Assembly (NCBI GenBank): GCA_041583495.1
Contig: JBFHFS010000026.1
Coordinates: forward strand, 8,776 to 72,775
DNA length: 64,000 nt
Source of the DNA: JBFHFS01 sp041583495
Lineage (GTDB): Bacteria > Bacteroidota > Bacteroidia > Bacteroidales > Marinilabiliaceae
Reading direction: 5' to 3'
Shown here: one piece after another, positions 17,115 to 25,571 of the stretch
How the letters are laid out: every line of letters begins with the position of its first letter
Position numbering within the stretch: the stretch's first letter is position 1
Notes under the pieces: model-generated
The model's input: only the letters and a program-made list of their open reading frames with translations
What the model was told of the DNA's origin: nothing
Database searches by the model: none
Made by a program: the position numbers and the translations under genes

Positions 17115-20100
17115 TTAAAAGGTGGCAGATAAGGATAATGACAATGTTCTGGCAAATGGATAAGAAGTACCTCTTTCAATTCGGATGGAAGAGAAAGTGG
17201 CCACTTCGTTCATATTAGCAGAGAGTCTTAATCTTTCCAGCCCTATATTCAACTTCTGTAAAAATGGACGGCTGAAAGTATAGTAGAGATTAACCGCCGA
17301 GAGATCTATTTCGTTATAATCCTGAACGAACCTTGAGGTGGCCCGTGTTTGTTCGATGTAATGGGTTTCTTGAACGCCATCACCATCGCGGTCTTCCGAG
17401 ATGCTTCCCAGGCGCTTAAAAGAACTCACCTGCCCGGGATAAAGCCACCGGCCCGTCAGCACCCTTTTGTCGACATTGTAGCTCATATCCACATTTTCCA
17501 CTTTATCTACAAGCGTTTGGTTGTAAAGCTGTCCGCCGCCGAAAAAGCGAGCGGTAATATTTAAACCGAACCCTTTAAACTCGCCATTAATCGAGAAGTT
17601 TCCTCTAAAATCGGGCGATGAATTACCGGCCACAACCATGTTGCTGGCATCCCAATCAAAGGTGGTATTTCCATCCTGATCCACATAGATCTCTTGTCCT
17701 GTGGCAGGATCGATGCCCAACGAAGGAACGGCCCAGATGGCATTCATCGACACCCCATCTTCGTATTTATGTACGGGAGTATTCACCGAGCGGTCCGAAG
17801 CCTGTTCGTCTGCCGCATCATTAAAGCTCCGCATGGCATCGGAGAGTTCGATAATCTCGTTCTTATTGGTGGCCACATTAAAGGTCAGATTAATAAAATC
17901 ACTTTTCCTCGACCAAACCAGATAAGAAGCACTTACCTCATAACCTGAATTCTTCACCTTACCAATGTTTTCCATCACCGAATTAAATCCGGTTGAGGTG
18001 GGGATGGTAATGCTGGTAATTAGATTCTCGGTGTAAATCAGGTAATTGTCGAATTTCAAACTCAACCGTTTAATATTCGCATCCAAACCAACATTATAAT
18101 CGAACTTAGATTCCCACTGTAGGTAGGAGTTGGCCATATTTTCGAGGTAAGAACCAATATTTCCCTGATAAAAGGAATCCAGATAATAAGAGTAAGTGGC
18201 AATGGAAGCGTTGGTATTAAAGTTTTGATTTCCTGTTGACCCCAAGGATCCACGGAGTTTCAATTTTTGGAAGGGACCACCCTCCAGGAAATTTTCGTTA
18301 TGAAGGTTCCAGCCCAGGCCGAAGCTCCAAAAATTGGCCCACCGCTTATCGGCCCCAAACATGGAAGAGGCATTGGTGCGGAGGGTTAAATCGGTCAGAA
18401 ACCGATTATCGTACATGTACGAAAAGACCCCCAGGAAACCAATATCTCTGGAAATACCATCGATCCCACCAGGGGTGGAGTCGAGGGCATAAGAACGGCC
18501 AAAGACAATGTTGTTCATTTGGTCACTTGGAAAACCTTCCACATTGTGGATCACTTCCTGATACTTATTCTCACTGGCACTAAAGCCAATATTGGAAAAA
18601 TAGAAGTTTTTCCCAACTTCCTTAGAATAGTTTAGGTTAAAGTCGCCCGACATATAGGTGCTTTTCCCGTTATTGACCTGATAAGATCCGCGACGCTCGA
18701 TGGCTGTTTCGTAAAATTTGGTATGCGAAGAGGGATAAAATTCATCGGCATCACTGTTTTTTACATTTATTCCAATACGGGTGGTGGCTTTCAGCTCAGG
18801 CAAGATGCGCCATTCCAGATAAAAATTATCAATAAAGTTCAAATAGCTCGATGCAATTTTGGTATTCAACGTTGAGTTGTAAAGCGGGTTGGTATAGGTC
18901 TCCCCGTTGGGACCTATCTCGGCATAATAGGGAATGCTGCCGTCGACATTCTCACTCCGCCAGTAAGGATTCATAACAGCATAATCGCTAAAGGTACCAT
19001 AGGGAGAGTCTTCACTGTTGTTGCTGTTCACACTCATGATATTTTTAAACAACAGGTTCTTTACGCGATAGGATAGGTTAATATTACCTGCAAAATTGGT
19101 ACGGAACGAACCTTTCATGACTCCAGTGACATTTTTGTAGGAGAGATCGGCCAGGACTTTTAAATTTTCACTTCCCATCTCAACACTCACCGATTGTTTA
19201 TGTCCAATTCCTGTTTGAACGGGTTTTGAAATCCAATCGGTATTCAATCCTGAAAGGACTAATTTTTTACGTGCATTGTAAAGTTGTTGCAGTTCCACAT
19301 AGTCATCGGCGTCATTGCCCGAAGGAATGTACATCCCATCAATCACTTCGGCTTGAAGTTTTTCGGTGGCATTGGTCAAATTGTAACTGCTTAAATCGGG
19401 CATCTCAATATCCAGGTATGAGTTGAAGGTAACCCGCGTTTCATTGGACAGGAGTTTTTTGGTTTCAATAACCACCACCCCATTGGCCGCCTTGGAACCA
19501 TAAATGGCTTTTGCCGAGGCATCTTTAAGGATGGTCACACTTTCAATGCGATCCATATCCATATCAAACACCGTCTCCACCGAAGCCTCGAAACCATCAA
19601 CGATAAACAAAGGTTGATTGGCATCTTTAAGATAATTTCCTTTAAGACTCGAATTCAGAGAGGATTCATCCGCATCGGTGAAAGTAGAGGTTCCTCTAAT
19701 TTGAATCTCCGGCATTGCACTGGGATTAGACCCCATTTCGAAGTTATCCATAAAGGCCATGGTGGGATCCAGGTTTTTTAAGGCCTGAAAAACATTGTTG
19801 CTTCCCACTTTTTTCAAGTCCTTCGCCGAAAGAGAGGTGGTTGAACCGGTAAAACTGTTGGCCTTACGCGTATAGATACCGTTTACAACGACTTCCTTAA
19901 TATCCGATACGGCAGGATTCATTACAATCTCGAGAACTCTTTGGTTCCCAATAAGCACCGTTTGTTTTTCATAACCGATAAAGGAGAAAGAAAGAGAAGC
20001 TTCCGGGCCTGAAACCTTCACCAGGAAATGACCATTCTCATCGGAGATAAATCCCCTGGAAGACCCCTCTTCGACGATGGTGGCACCCGGCATAGGGTTC

Positions 20101-20549
20101 CCTTCTTCGTCAACAATTCTTCCTTTTATTTCCAGGAGCTCCTGCTGTTGTTGTAGCCCTGGTTGAATGGGTTTTATGATGATGACTCTTTTATCAATCT
20201 CATAGGTCAGGTTTGAATTAACCAGGGCCTTGTCCAGCACTTCATCAACGCTGATGTCATCTGCCACGATGGAGATATTATTCAGCTTCTTCACCTCTTC
20301 CAGACTATATAGAAATCCCAGATCAGTTTGGGCTTCAATCGCACGAATGAGCTGTTTTACACTGGCATTGGTTAGTTTCAGGCTCACTTTCTCCTGAGAC
20401 AAAACACTAGCATTCAAAGGAATACTAAGCACAAACAATAAAATAGTAATGTTTCTCATTGGGACCAGCCATTTCTTTCGAATCTCCCTAAAAAGAGACC
20501 CTGGAAATAATTCCGTTTTTTTCATAAATTTGTATTGTTTAGGTTTCAT
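17115..20549 (-). CDS. SusC/RagA-family TonB-linked outer-membrane transporter with STN domain
   Basis: 1144 residues. After a signal region comes an STN domain (about residues 55-120: VSLKLTNASVKQLIRAIEAQ... through KRVIIIKP), a carboxypeptidase-regulatory-like domain (about 140-215: GRIVDEEGNPMPGATI), a plug (EVVVNGIYTRK... with NGVVVIETKK) and a 22-strand barrel ending in an aromatic residue (LSLSLSATF). The STN domain is the part that touches FecR-type anti-sigma factors, which fits the fecR gene just upstream. It imports ligand with TonB energy and signals to the sigma factor. An internal ATG at 20525 (MKKTELF) is an alternative start. Confidence 0.94.
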   Translation of the reverse strand: MKPKQYKFMKKTELFPGSLFREIRKKWLVPMRNITILLFVLSIPLNASVLSQEKVSLKLTNASVKQLIRAIEAQTDLGFLYSLEEVKKLNNISIVADDISVDEVLDKALVNSNLTYEIDKRVIIIKPIQPGLQQQQELLEIKGRIVDEEGNPMPGATIVEEGSSRGFISDENGHFLVKVSGPEASLSFSFIGYEKQTVLIGNQRVLEIVMNPAVSDIKEVVVNGIYTRKANSFTGSTTSLSAKDLKKVGSNNVFQALKNLDPTMAFMDNFEMGSNPSAMPEIQIRGTSTFTDADESSLNSSLKGNYLKDANQPLFIVDGFEASVETVFDMDMDRIESVTILKDASAKAIYGSKAANGVVVIETKKLLSNETRVTFNSYLDIEMPDLSSYNLTNATEKLQAEVIDGMYIPSGNDADDYVELQQLYNARKKLVLSGLNTDWISKPVQTGIGHKQSVSVEMGSENLKVLADLSYKNVTGVMKGSFRTNFAGNINLSYRVKNLLFKNIMSVNSNNSEDSPYGTFSDYAVMNPYWRSENVDGSIPYYAEIGPNGETYTNPLYNSTLNTKIASSYLNFIDNFYLEWRILPELKATTRIGINVKNSDADEFYPSSHTKFYETAIERRGSYQVNNGKSTYMSGDFNLNYSKEVGKNFYFSNIGFSASENKYQEVIHNVEGFPSDQMNNIVFGRSYALDSTPGGIDGISRDIGFLGVFSYMYDNRFLTDLTLRTNASSMFGADKRWANFWSFGLGWNLHNENFLEGGPFQKLKLRGSLGSTGNQNFNTNASIATYSYYLDSFYQGNIGSYLENMANSYLQWESKFDYNVGLDANIKRLSLKFDNYLIYTENLITSITIPTSTGFNSVMENIGKVKNSGYEVSASYLVWSRKSDFINLTFNVATNKNEIIELSDAMRSFNDAADEQASDRSVNTPVHKYEDGVSMNAIWAVPSLGIDPATGQEIYVDQDGNTTFDWDASNMVVAGNSSPDFRGNFSINGEFKGFGLNITARFFGGGQLYNQTLVDKVENVDMSYNVDKRVLTGRWLYPGQVSSFKRLGSISEDRDGDGVQETHYIEQTRATSRFVQDYNEIDLSAVNLYYTFSRPFLQKLNIGLERLRLSANMNEVATFSSIRIERGTSYPFARTLSLSLSATF

Positions 20550-20582
20550 ACTTCATCCGTCCGGATGGTTGATTCTAAATAG

Positions 20583-20609
20583 CCGGGATATATTAGCGGT
20601 ATATCCCGG
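20583..20609 (-). promoter_or_regulatory. 10-bp hairpin between fecR and susC
   Basis: CCGGGATATA and TATATCCCGG form a perfect stem around TTAGCGG. It fills most of the 63-base gap between the anti-sigma gene and susC. There is no T-run, so it is more likely an RNA-processing, attenuation or stability element than a terminator. It could set the large excess of SusC over FecR. Confidence 0.45.
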
Positions 20610-20612
20610 TAT

Positions 20613-21845
20613 TTACTTTTTGCTAAAATTTATTCTTACCAGTTGGTCGTCTTCTATCGAAAAGTTTACATCGGTCGTTTTTTCAATCATCTCAAATAAC
20701 TCATTGCAATTCTCAAATCGGGGCAGTTTACCCGAGAACTGACTCATCCGTGCCCTTTCGTCCTCAAAAACCACCGAAATATCATACCACCGGGCCAACT
20801 TGTTCATGATTCCTTCGAGGGTCTCCTCCTCAAAGGCAAAGACTCCGTCGATCCAACTGGTAGCCATCCGGGCATCCGTCTCCCTCACCGTAATTTTCCG
20901 GGTTAATTGAGAGAACTCAGCTTGCTCATTTGGCTCCAGAAAAACGGGAGAAAGCGATGATATTTGAGGCAGGATCTTCACTTTACCCTCCACCAGGGTG
21001 GTCTTGATGCTTTTTTCATCTTCATAGGCCGACACGTTGAAGGAGGTGCCCAACACTTGAACATCCAACGATTGGGTTTTTACGATGAAAGGGGCCCCGG
21101 GATTTTGGGTCACCTCGAAGTAGGCTTCACCCTCCAGTTCTACCTCACGGGTATTAGAGGCAAATTGAGTCGGGTATTTTAATCTGGATTCAGAATTCAA
21201 CCACACCCGGGTTCCGTCAGAAAGCTGCACCTGAAACTCCTCCCCGCGCCCTACTACCAGTTGATTATAATTTATTACCGTATCCTTTCCCGAGGATATT
21301 TCCGCGGCATGGTAGTTAAGAGCCCATTCTTTTTTTTCAATAACCACTCCCTTTTGGATTATGGGGGCTTGATTGGCCAGATCCGAAATTTCAATGCGCT
21401 GGCCATCACTTAATATTAACTGTGCTTTTTTGACCCCTGGTTTCAATTCTACAGAAACAGTGTCTGAAGGAGGATTCAGGTGATCGGTTTGAAGCCAGAT
21501 AAAAACACCTAAAACAAGAGGCAAAAGGATAATGGCTGCAATTTTGGCCACTGCCATCCATCTTTTTCGAAGTGAAGCCGATTTTGAGGATACATTTAAT
21601 TGAAACCGGGCCCATTCATGTTCCACATCAATATTTTGCAGAAGCCTTTGCCTTTCGTCCCAGTTAGACTCATCCAGTAACTCTTTCAGAAGGCGCCGAT
21701 GAGCAGCGTCCTCCTTCAACCAGACCTTCACCTGCCTTAGTTCTTCATCCCGGATATGGCCACTCAAATATCTGGAAAGCAGACGACTAATCGCCAACTT
21801 TTCGGATATGCGGTTCTTATTAAATTTTGAAGTTGGGGCACCCAT
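20613..21845 (-). CDS. FecR-family anti-sigma factor / transmembrane sensor
   Basis: 410 residues. The N-terminal cytoplasmic part (about 1-95) would hold the sigma factor; one membrane segment follows (IAAIILLPLVLGVFIWL, about 97-114). The periplasmic FecR domain has VGRGEEFQVQLSDGTRVWLN, EVELEGEAYFEVTQ and VLGTSFNVSAY, and the C-terminal DUF4974 domain spans about 330-405 (ETLEGIMNKLARWYDISVVFED). FecR proteins pass the SusC occupancy signal to the ECF sigma factor. The gene lies 131 bases after the sigma gene and 63 bases before susC, the standard order for this control system. Confidence 0.93.
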   Translation of the reverse strand: MGAPTSKFNKNRISEKLAISRLLSRYLSGHIRDEELRQVKVWLKEDAAHRRLLKELLDESNWDERQRLLQNIDVEHEWARFQLNVSSKSASLRKRWMAVAKIAAIILLPLVLGVFIWLQTDHLNPPSDTVSVELKPGVKKAQLILSDGQRIEISDLANQAPIIQKGVVIEKKEWALNYHAAEISSGKDTVINYNQLVVGRGEEFQVQLSDGTRVWLNSESRLKYPTQFASNTREVELEGEAYFEVTQNPGAPFIVKTQSLDVQVLGTSFNVSAYEDEKSIKTTLVEGKVKILPQISSLSPVFLEPNEQAEFSQLTRKITVRETDARMATSWIDGVFAFEEETLEGIMNKLARWYDISVVFEDERARMSQFSGKLPRFENCNELFEMIEKTTDVNFSIEDDQLVRINFSKK

Positions 21846-21976
21846 TGTTAATCGTTTTAAAAGACAGACGATAAAACGAGAAAAACGGGTGAATTAAAAG
21901 TGTTTTTTTTTATTTTTTTTAACAGCGACAATACGGTTTCAGTCGCCCGAAACAGCAACTAAATGTTTTTTGGGGT

Positions 21977-22534
21977 TTAAAAGGAGTGACTAAGGTCCAC
22001 TAAAAGCAGGATTACCAATTCGGGTCCGATGGTTTGCCTTAGGGTCTTGAATGCGTTAAGCTTATGGGTTTTAACAGTATTTACAGAGACACTCAATTTT
22101 TCGGCGATCTCCTGGTTGGAAAAACCTTCCAGATTCAGACGGATCACTTCCCCGGCCTTGGGAGGAAGCTGATCCATGGCCTTTTCCAACAAACGGTAGG
22201 TCTCTTCGCGAATCATCTCATTCAGAACTGTATTCTCATCCACCAGGACATCACCGGGAATATCAAAATCCATCCTTATCCGCTTCTCTTTTCTGAGATG
22301 ATCAATAACCTTGTTTTTGGTTGCCAGATAAAAATAGACCTTCATCGACTTCTCCGATTCAAACTCAATGCCCGATTGCCAGATCTTAACAAACACCTCT
22401 TGCACAAGGTCTTTGGCCAAATCCTCGTCTTTCACAAAATTATACGCAAATACACACAGCGAAGAAAAATATTTTTCAAATACCTCCTTGAAGTCAATTT
22501 GTCGGATGTCAATTTTATGTTGAATAGGGGGCAT
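21977..22534 (-). CDS. ECF-type RNA polymerase sigma factor
   Basis: 185 residues. Region 2 is visible at about 18-90 (FSSLCVFAYNFVKDEDLAKDLVQEVFVKIWQ), and region 4 at about 120-175 (LPPKAGEVIRLNLEGFSNQEIAEKLSVSVNTVKTHKLNAFKTLRQ) with the helix-turn-helix. This is the Bacteroidota FecI/RagB-locus type of ECF factor. It is the first gene of the leftward locus and is expected to be held by the adjacent FecR protein and released when SusC binds its ligand. Its likely target is the promoter of susC and genes beyond. Confidence 0.93.
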   Translation of the reverse strand: MPPIQHKIDIRQIDFKEVFEKYFSSLCVFAYNFVKDEDLAKDLVQEVFVKIWQSGIEFESEKSMKVYFYLATKNKVIDHLRKEKRIRMDFDIPGDVLVDENTVLNEMIREETYRLLEKAMDQLPPKAGEVIRLNLEGFSNQEIAEKLSVSVNTVKTHKLNAFKTLRQTIGPELVILLLVDLSHSF

Positions 22535-22563
22535 TCACTAACAATTTAGCGTTGACAGAGACA

Positions 22564-22571
22564 CAAAAGTA
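22564..22571 (-). promoter_or_regulatory. Possible -7 element for the sigma-factor gene
   Basis: On the minus strand the sequence reads TACTTTTG, matching TAnnTTTG, 30-37 bases before the ATG. No TTTG is found at the expected -33 spacing, so this is a weak call based on one box. Confidence 0.35.
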
Positions 22572-22815
22572 AAAAATTAAATAAAAAATGAGCTAAATCA
22601 ATTAAATTTATTTTTTTACTCTTTTAGCCTCAGAGGATAAATTATAAAATCAAATTCGGTTTCCATTTACTGATATTTTTTCCTGCACTGAATTTCACCC
22701 CAAACAATTAACGATCGCAGGTGCCCAAAAACCTCCTATAAATACTTTTTTCCCGGCCAACAGAAAGAGCTCCGGGTAAATCTATATGAAACTTGAATGA
22801 CCTGAATCGATTTCA

Positions 22816-22845
22816 ATAAAAAAGCCGGAACAAATGTCCCGGCTT
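22816..22845 (-). terminator. Intrinsic terminator of the SusD-fusion gene
   Basis: On the minus strand AAGCCGG pairs with CCGGCTT around a 10-base loop and is followed at once by a T-run (TTTTTTATT). It lies about 75 bases after the stop at 22919. Confidence 0.75.
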
Positions 22846-22918
22846 CGACTATTTTATAAGATACATGGGCTGGCTCCTCCTTAGGGCTAGCAGGCCATTA
22901 ATGGACCTCACCCTCTGT

Positions 22919-24814
22919 TTAATAACCTGGGTTTTGGGAGATCCCAACAGACTCATCAATAACACTTTGTGGAACAGGAAGTACCTGATTAACTTCCGAC
23001 AAACCCAGCTCGGAACCTAGTAATCCAAACCGCTTCAGTAGGGAAAACCGATCCCCCTCGAGGGCAAACTCATCTTTGTAAGCCTGAACCAAAAGATCCT
23101 CATCCAGGTTGGAGAAAAACTCCTGGTCTCTACGGGCTCTTAACGAATTGATAAGCTCCAAAGCCCTGGCCATATCACCCATACGAAAGGCCACTTCAGC
23201 CTGAATCATCATAATGTCGGCATACCTAAAAACAGGAATAAATAACCCTTTGGTAAATAAATCCTTAACCAATGCCTCCTCTCCTCTGTACACACATAAA
23301 ATCATCTCGCTCGAACTGCTCGTAAAAACATCAGAATAATCGGCCGTTAAAGAATAAATTCCACTCTCCTCTACCATTTGAGCATATTGAGCAACCTCGG
23401 TCCATTTACCCTCTAATAAACAGAGGCGGGCTAACAGGGCCTGGGCCGAGGCCATGGCGACTTTTGTCTTATCCACGGTTCCAACCGCCCCAAGCTTATC
23501 GATGGCCATCACCAAATCCTGTTTGATAAAGGTGGTGACCTCCTCCCTTGGACTCCTGGAATACTCCTTCATAGCCTCACGAAATGACTCCGTCATCAAA
23601 GGAATAGCCCCAAATAGATTTTCCAATTTTGACAACACTAAAGACCTAATTACCAAACACTCTCCCACAACCACCTCTTTGTATTCCTCACCACCGGTTA
23701 AGAATGGAAGACTCTCCATGATATTATTCACCTTGTAGATGATTTCATACCCCTGATTCCAGAGTTCCTCAAGCTGGGGATCAGTGGCCAAAAAATCATG
23801 GCTCTTAATGGAGGCCCATTGGGAGCTGTTAACAGACTCTCCCTGTCCCGTTACCATATTATCAAATACCATGCAGAGCCGGACATATTCGTAAGTCAAT
23901 CGGTAACATTGGGCAATTGAATCCCCAACTTGTTCCAGATTTTTGATCAGCCTCAATACATCCTCATCATCCTTATTAAGCACCCCGTCGTTGTCAAAAT
24001 CAACAAAATCCTCAAAGGCGCCCACCTCAATATCTTTTCCAATAAGATGATACCGGTGTTCGATGTTCTCTTTTACCCCTTGAATCATACCCTGCAATTG
24101 GGCACTGTTTTCAGCAATCTTAGTCTTGATGGACTCATCGCCCACTAGCCCATCCGTCTTTAGATCGTCGCTAAACTGAGACAGAAGTTCGGTGAATTGC
24201 GCCTCACTGTTGCCATTTAGCATAATAGTGGAGACAGCCAATAGAATGTTGGATTCTTCACTGTTACCAATAATACTGAAATCTTCGGGCTGCCCAAAGT
24301 CTCCCGCTACCCCAAAAGCGCCTAGAACCTCGTTAAGGGATTGCTCCTTAGCACTGGCAAAAGAAGCTCCCTTTTCAATTAATTGTTGCACTCTGGCGCG
24401 TTGCAAATGGGTCAACAAATTCACATTTACTGAAGTCTTATCGGTAATATCGGCAATCCCCATCAGGGTGATCTTGGAGGAGGAAAGCTCCCCTTTTACT
24501 TCATCAAAGAAAAAACCATCAACAGCTATCTGTACGAAGTTTGAGGCAAAGTCAATTCCTGTAACCTCAAAGGAACCATCATCTCCGGTAATTTGAGCCG
24601 TAAAATTTCGGCCCGTTGGGTTCAACTCTTCATCCAACTCCGAAATGGTAACGGTAGATCCACTGATAAAGGGCCCTTTTTCAACCAATCCGGACAGATC
24701 TCTTTTTTCGGTTTTTTGTTGGTCGGAGTCTTCCGATCCACTCTCCTCTTTGTCGCACCTTGTAAATAAAAACAATAGGAAAAAGACACTACAAATCAAG
24801 CTTAAACTTCTCAT
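22919..24814 (-). CDS. Orphan SusD/RagB-type lipoprotein fused to an N-terminal lipoprotein domain
   Basis: About 631 residues from the ATG at 24814, chosen because MRSLSLICSVFFLLFLFTRC is a lipoprotein signal and the acidic stretch after Cys fits surface export. Residues 35-260 resemble a bacterial lipoprotein domain with KGPFISGSTVTISELDEEL, a GSFEVTGIDF strand and a LTHLQRARVQ helix. A Ca2+-binding-like DFDNDGVLNKDDED follows. From about 280 the protein is SusD-like (EGKWTEVAQYAQ, RYADIMMIQAEVAFRMGD, FALEGDRFSLLKRFG) and ends in the classic PVPQSVIDESVGISQNPGY. No susC gene is adjacent, which is unusual. Ligand and partner are unknown. Confidence 0.78.
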   Translation of the reverse strand: MRSLSLICSVFFLLFLFTRCDKEESGSEDSDQQKTEKRDLSGLVEKGPFISGSTVTISELDEELNPTGRNFTAQITGDDGSFEVTGIDFASNFVQIAVDGFFFDEVKGELSSSKITLMGIADITDKTSVNVNLLTHLQRARVQQLIEKGASFASAKEQSLNEVLGAFGVAGDFGQPEDFSIIGNSEESNILLAVSTIMLNGNSEAQFTELLSQFSDDLKTDGLVGDESIKTKIAENSAQLQGMIQGVKENIEHRYHLIGKDIEVGAFEDFVDFDNDGVLNKDDEDVLRLIKNLEQVGDSIAQCYRLTYEYVRLCMVFDNMVTGQGESVNSSQWASIKSHDFLATDPQLEELWNQGYEIIYKVNNIMESLPFLTGGEEYKEVVVGECLVIRSLVLSKLENLFGAIPLMTESFREAMKEYSRSPREEVTTFIKQDLVMAIDKLGAVGTVDKTKVAMASAQALLARLCLLEGKWTEVAQYAQMVEESGIYSLTADYSDVFTSSSSEMILCVYRGEEALVKDLFTKGLFIPVFRYADIMMIQAEVAFRMGDMARALELINSLRARRDQEFFSNLDEDLLVQAYKDEFALEGDRFSLLKRFGLLGSELGLSEVNQVLPVPQSVIDESVGISQNPGY

Positions 24815-25571
24815 AAATAAAATAATTTTCTTATTAACAACTATTTTTTTATTGGATTCGTACTTTGAAAAGAACTTCCAGGTACATTTTTGAGAGAACA
24901 AAAAAAATAAAAATATGTGTTAAACGAAAAAAATATTACAAAATTGTTAATACCACTATTCTGCCGAACCTGCCTGGCTACGATATAGCAACACTCACAT
25001 ACAACACTCATAACCAATTTATTAAAATAGGGCAAAAGGGTTCATGAAACGACCATGAAAAATTTAATTATTCAATTTTTCACATAGTTCGTCCCCCCAT
25101 AGCGGGTGGGGAATGCTTAATTTTTCTGGAGAGTTCTCCCGCAAGTGTGCGGGACAGGTTAGGGGCAAATGAAAAAAAATATAAACAGATGAAACAAGCA
25201 TGATCCCTATGCTTCGGGATTCTCACATAACCTGTTCCGATCCCGGGACGGGAGTAGGATGACTATTTGGCGAGTTCCCCCGAATCGAGTTCGGGGTGGC
25301 CATTGATAAACAAATTTTAAACCGATGAAATCATGATTTATATTCTGTCGGGAAAATACTTAACTCAACACATATCACTATTGGAGAATGTATAGTGAGA
25401 ATTTAATTAAATCCCTGGAGGGGTTATTTTTTTAGCATTGTTAACAACATTGCCGGAGACCATTATTGTAAACCCTGATAATGGATCTGTGGGATAAAAA
25501 CCCTCTTCGGCTACTAAGGATTTGGTTCGGGATAATAACAGCACATCCAAAAATTCGGTGTGGCCAAAAAC
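24815..25571. other. 757-base intergenic region, mostly non-coding
   Basis: AT-rich leader of the SusD-fusion gene on the right of that gene, then the hairpin cluster at 25095-25296, then about 270 bases with no recognisable gene before the SulP stop. Nothing reads as protein in any frame. Confidence 0.5.
25095..25296. repeat. Cluster of five C-rich/G-rich hairpins
   Basis: Five short stems lie in 200 bases: CCCCA/TGGGG (25095-25111), TCCCGCA/TGCGGGA (25137-25154), ATCCC/GGGAT (25203-25220), TCCCG/CGGGA (25241-25253) and CCCCGAA/TTCGGGG (25278-25296). In addition GGGACAGGTTA (25151-25161) pairs with TAACCTGTTCC (25228-25238) with one mismatch, enclosing the third hairpin. All left arms are C-rich on the plus strand. 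It may be a group of REP-like extragenic palindromes or a structured RNA. Confidence 0.6.

Larger units (their letters stand above)
22535..22918. other. Intergenic, 384 bases, between two leftward units
   Basis: AT-rich DNA before the sigma gene with a possible -7 box, then the terminator of the orphan SusD gene. No frame in it looks coding. Confidence 0.4.
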
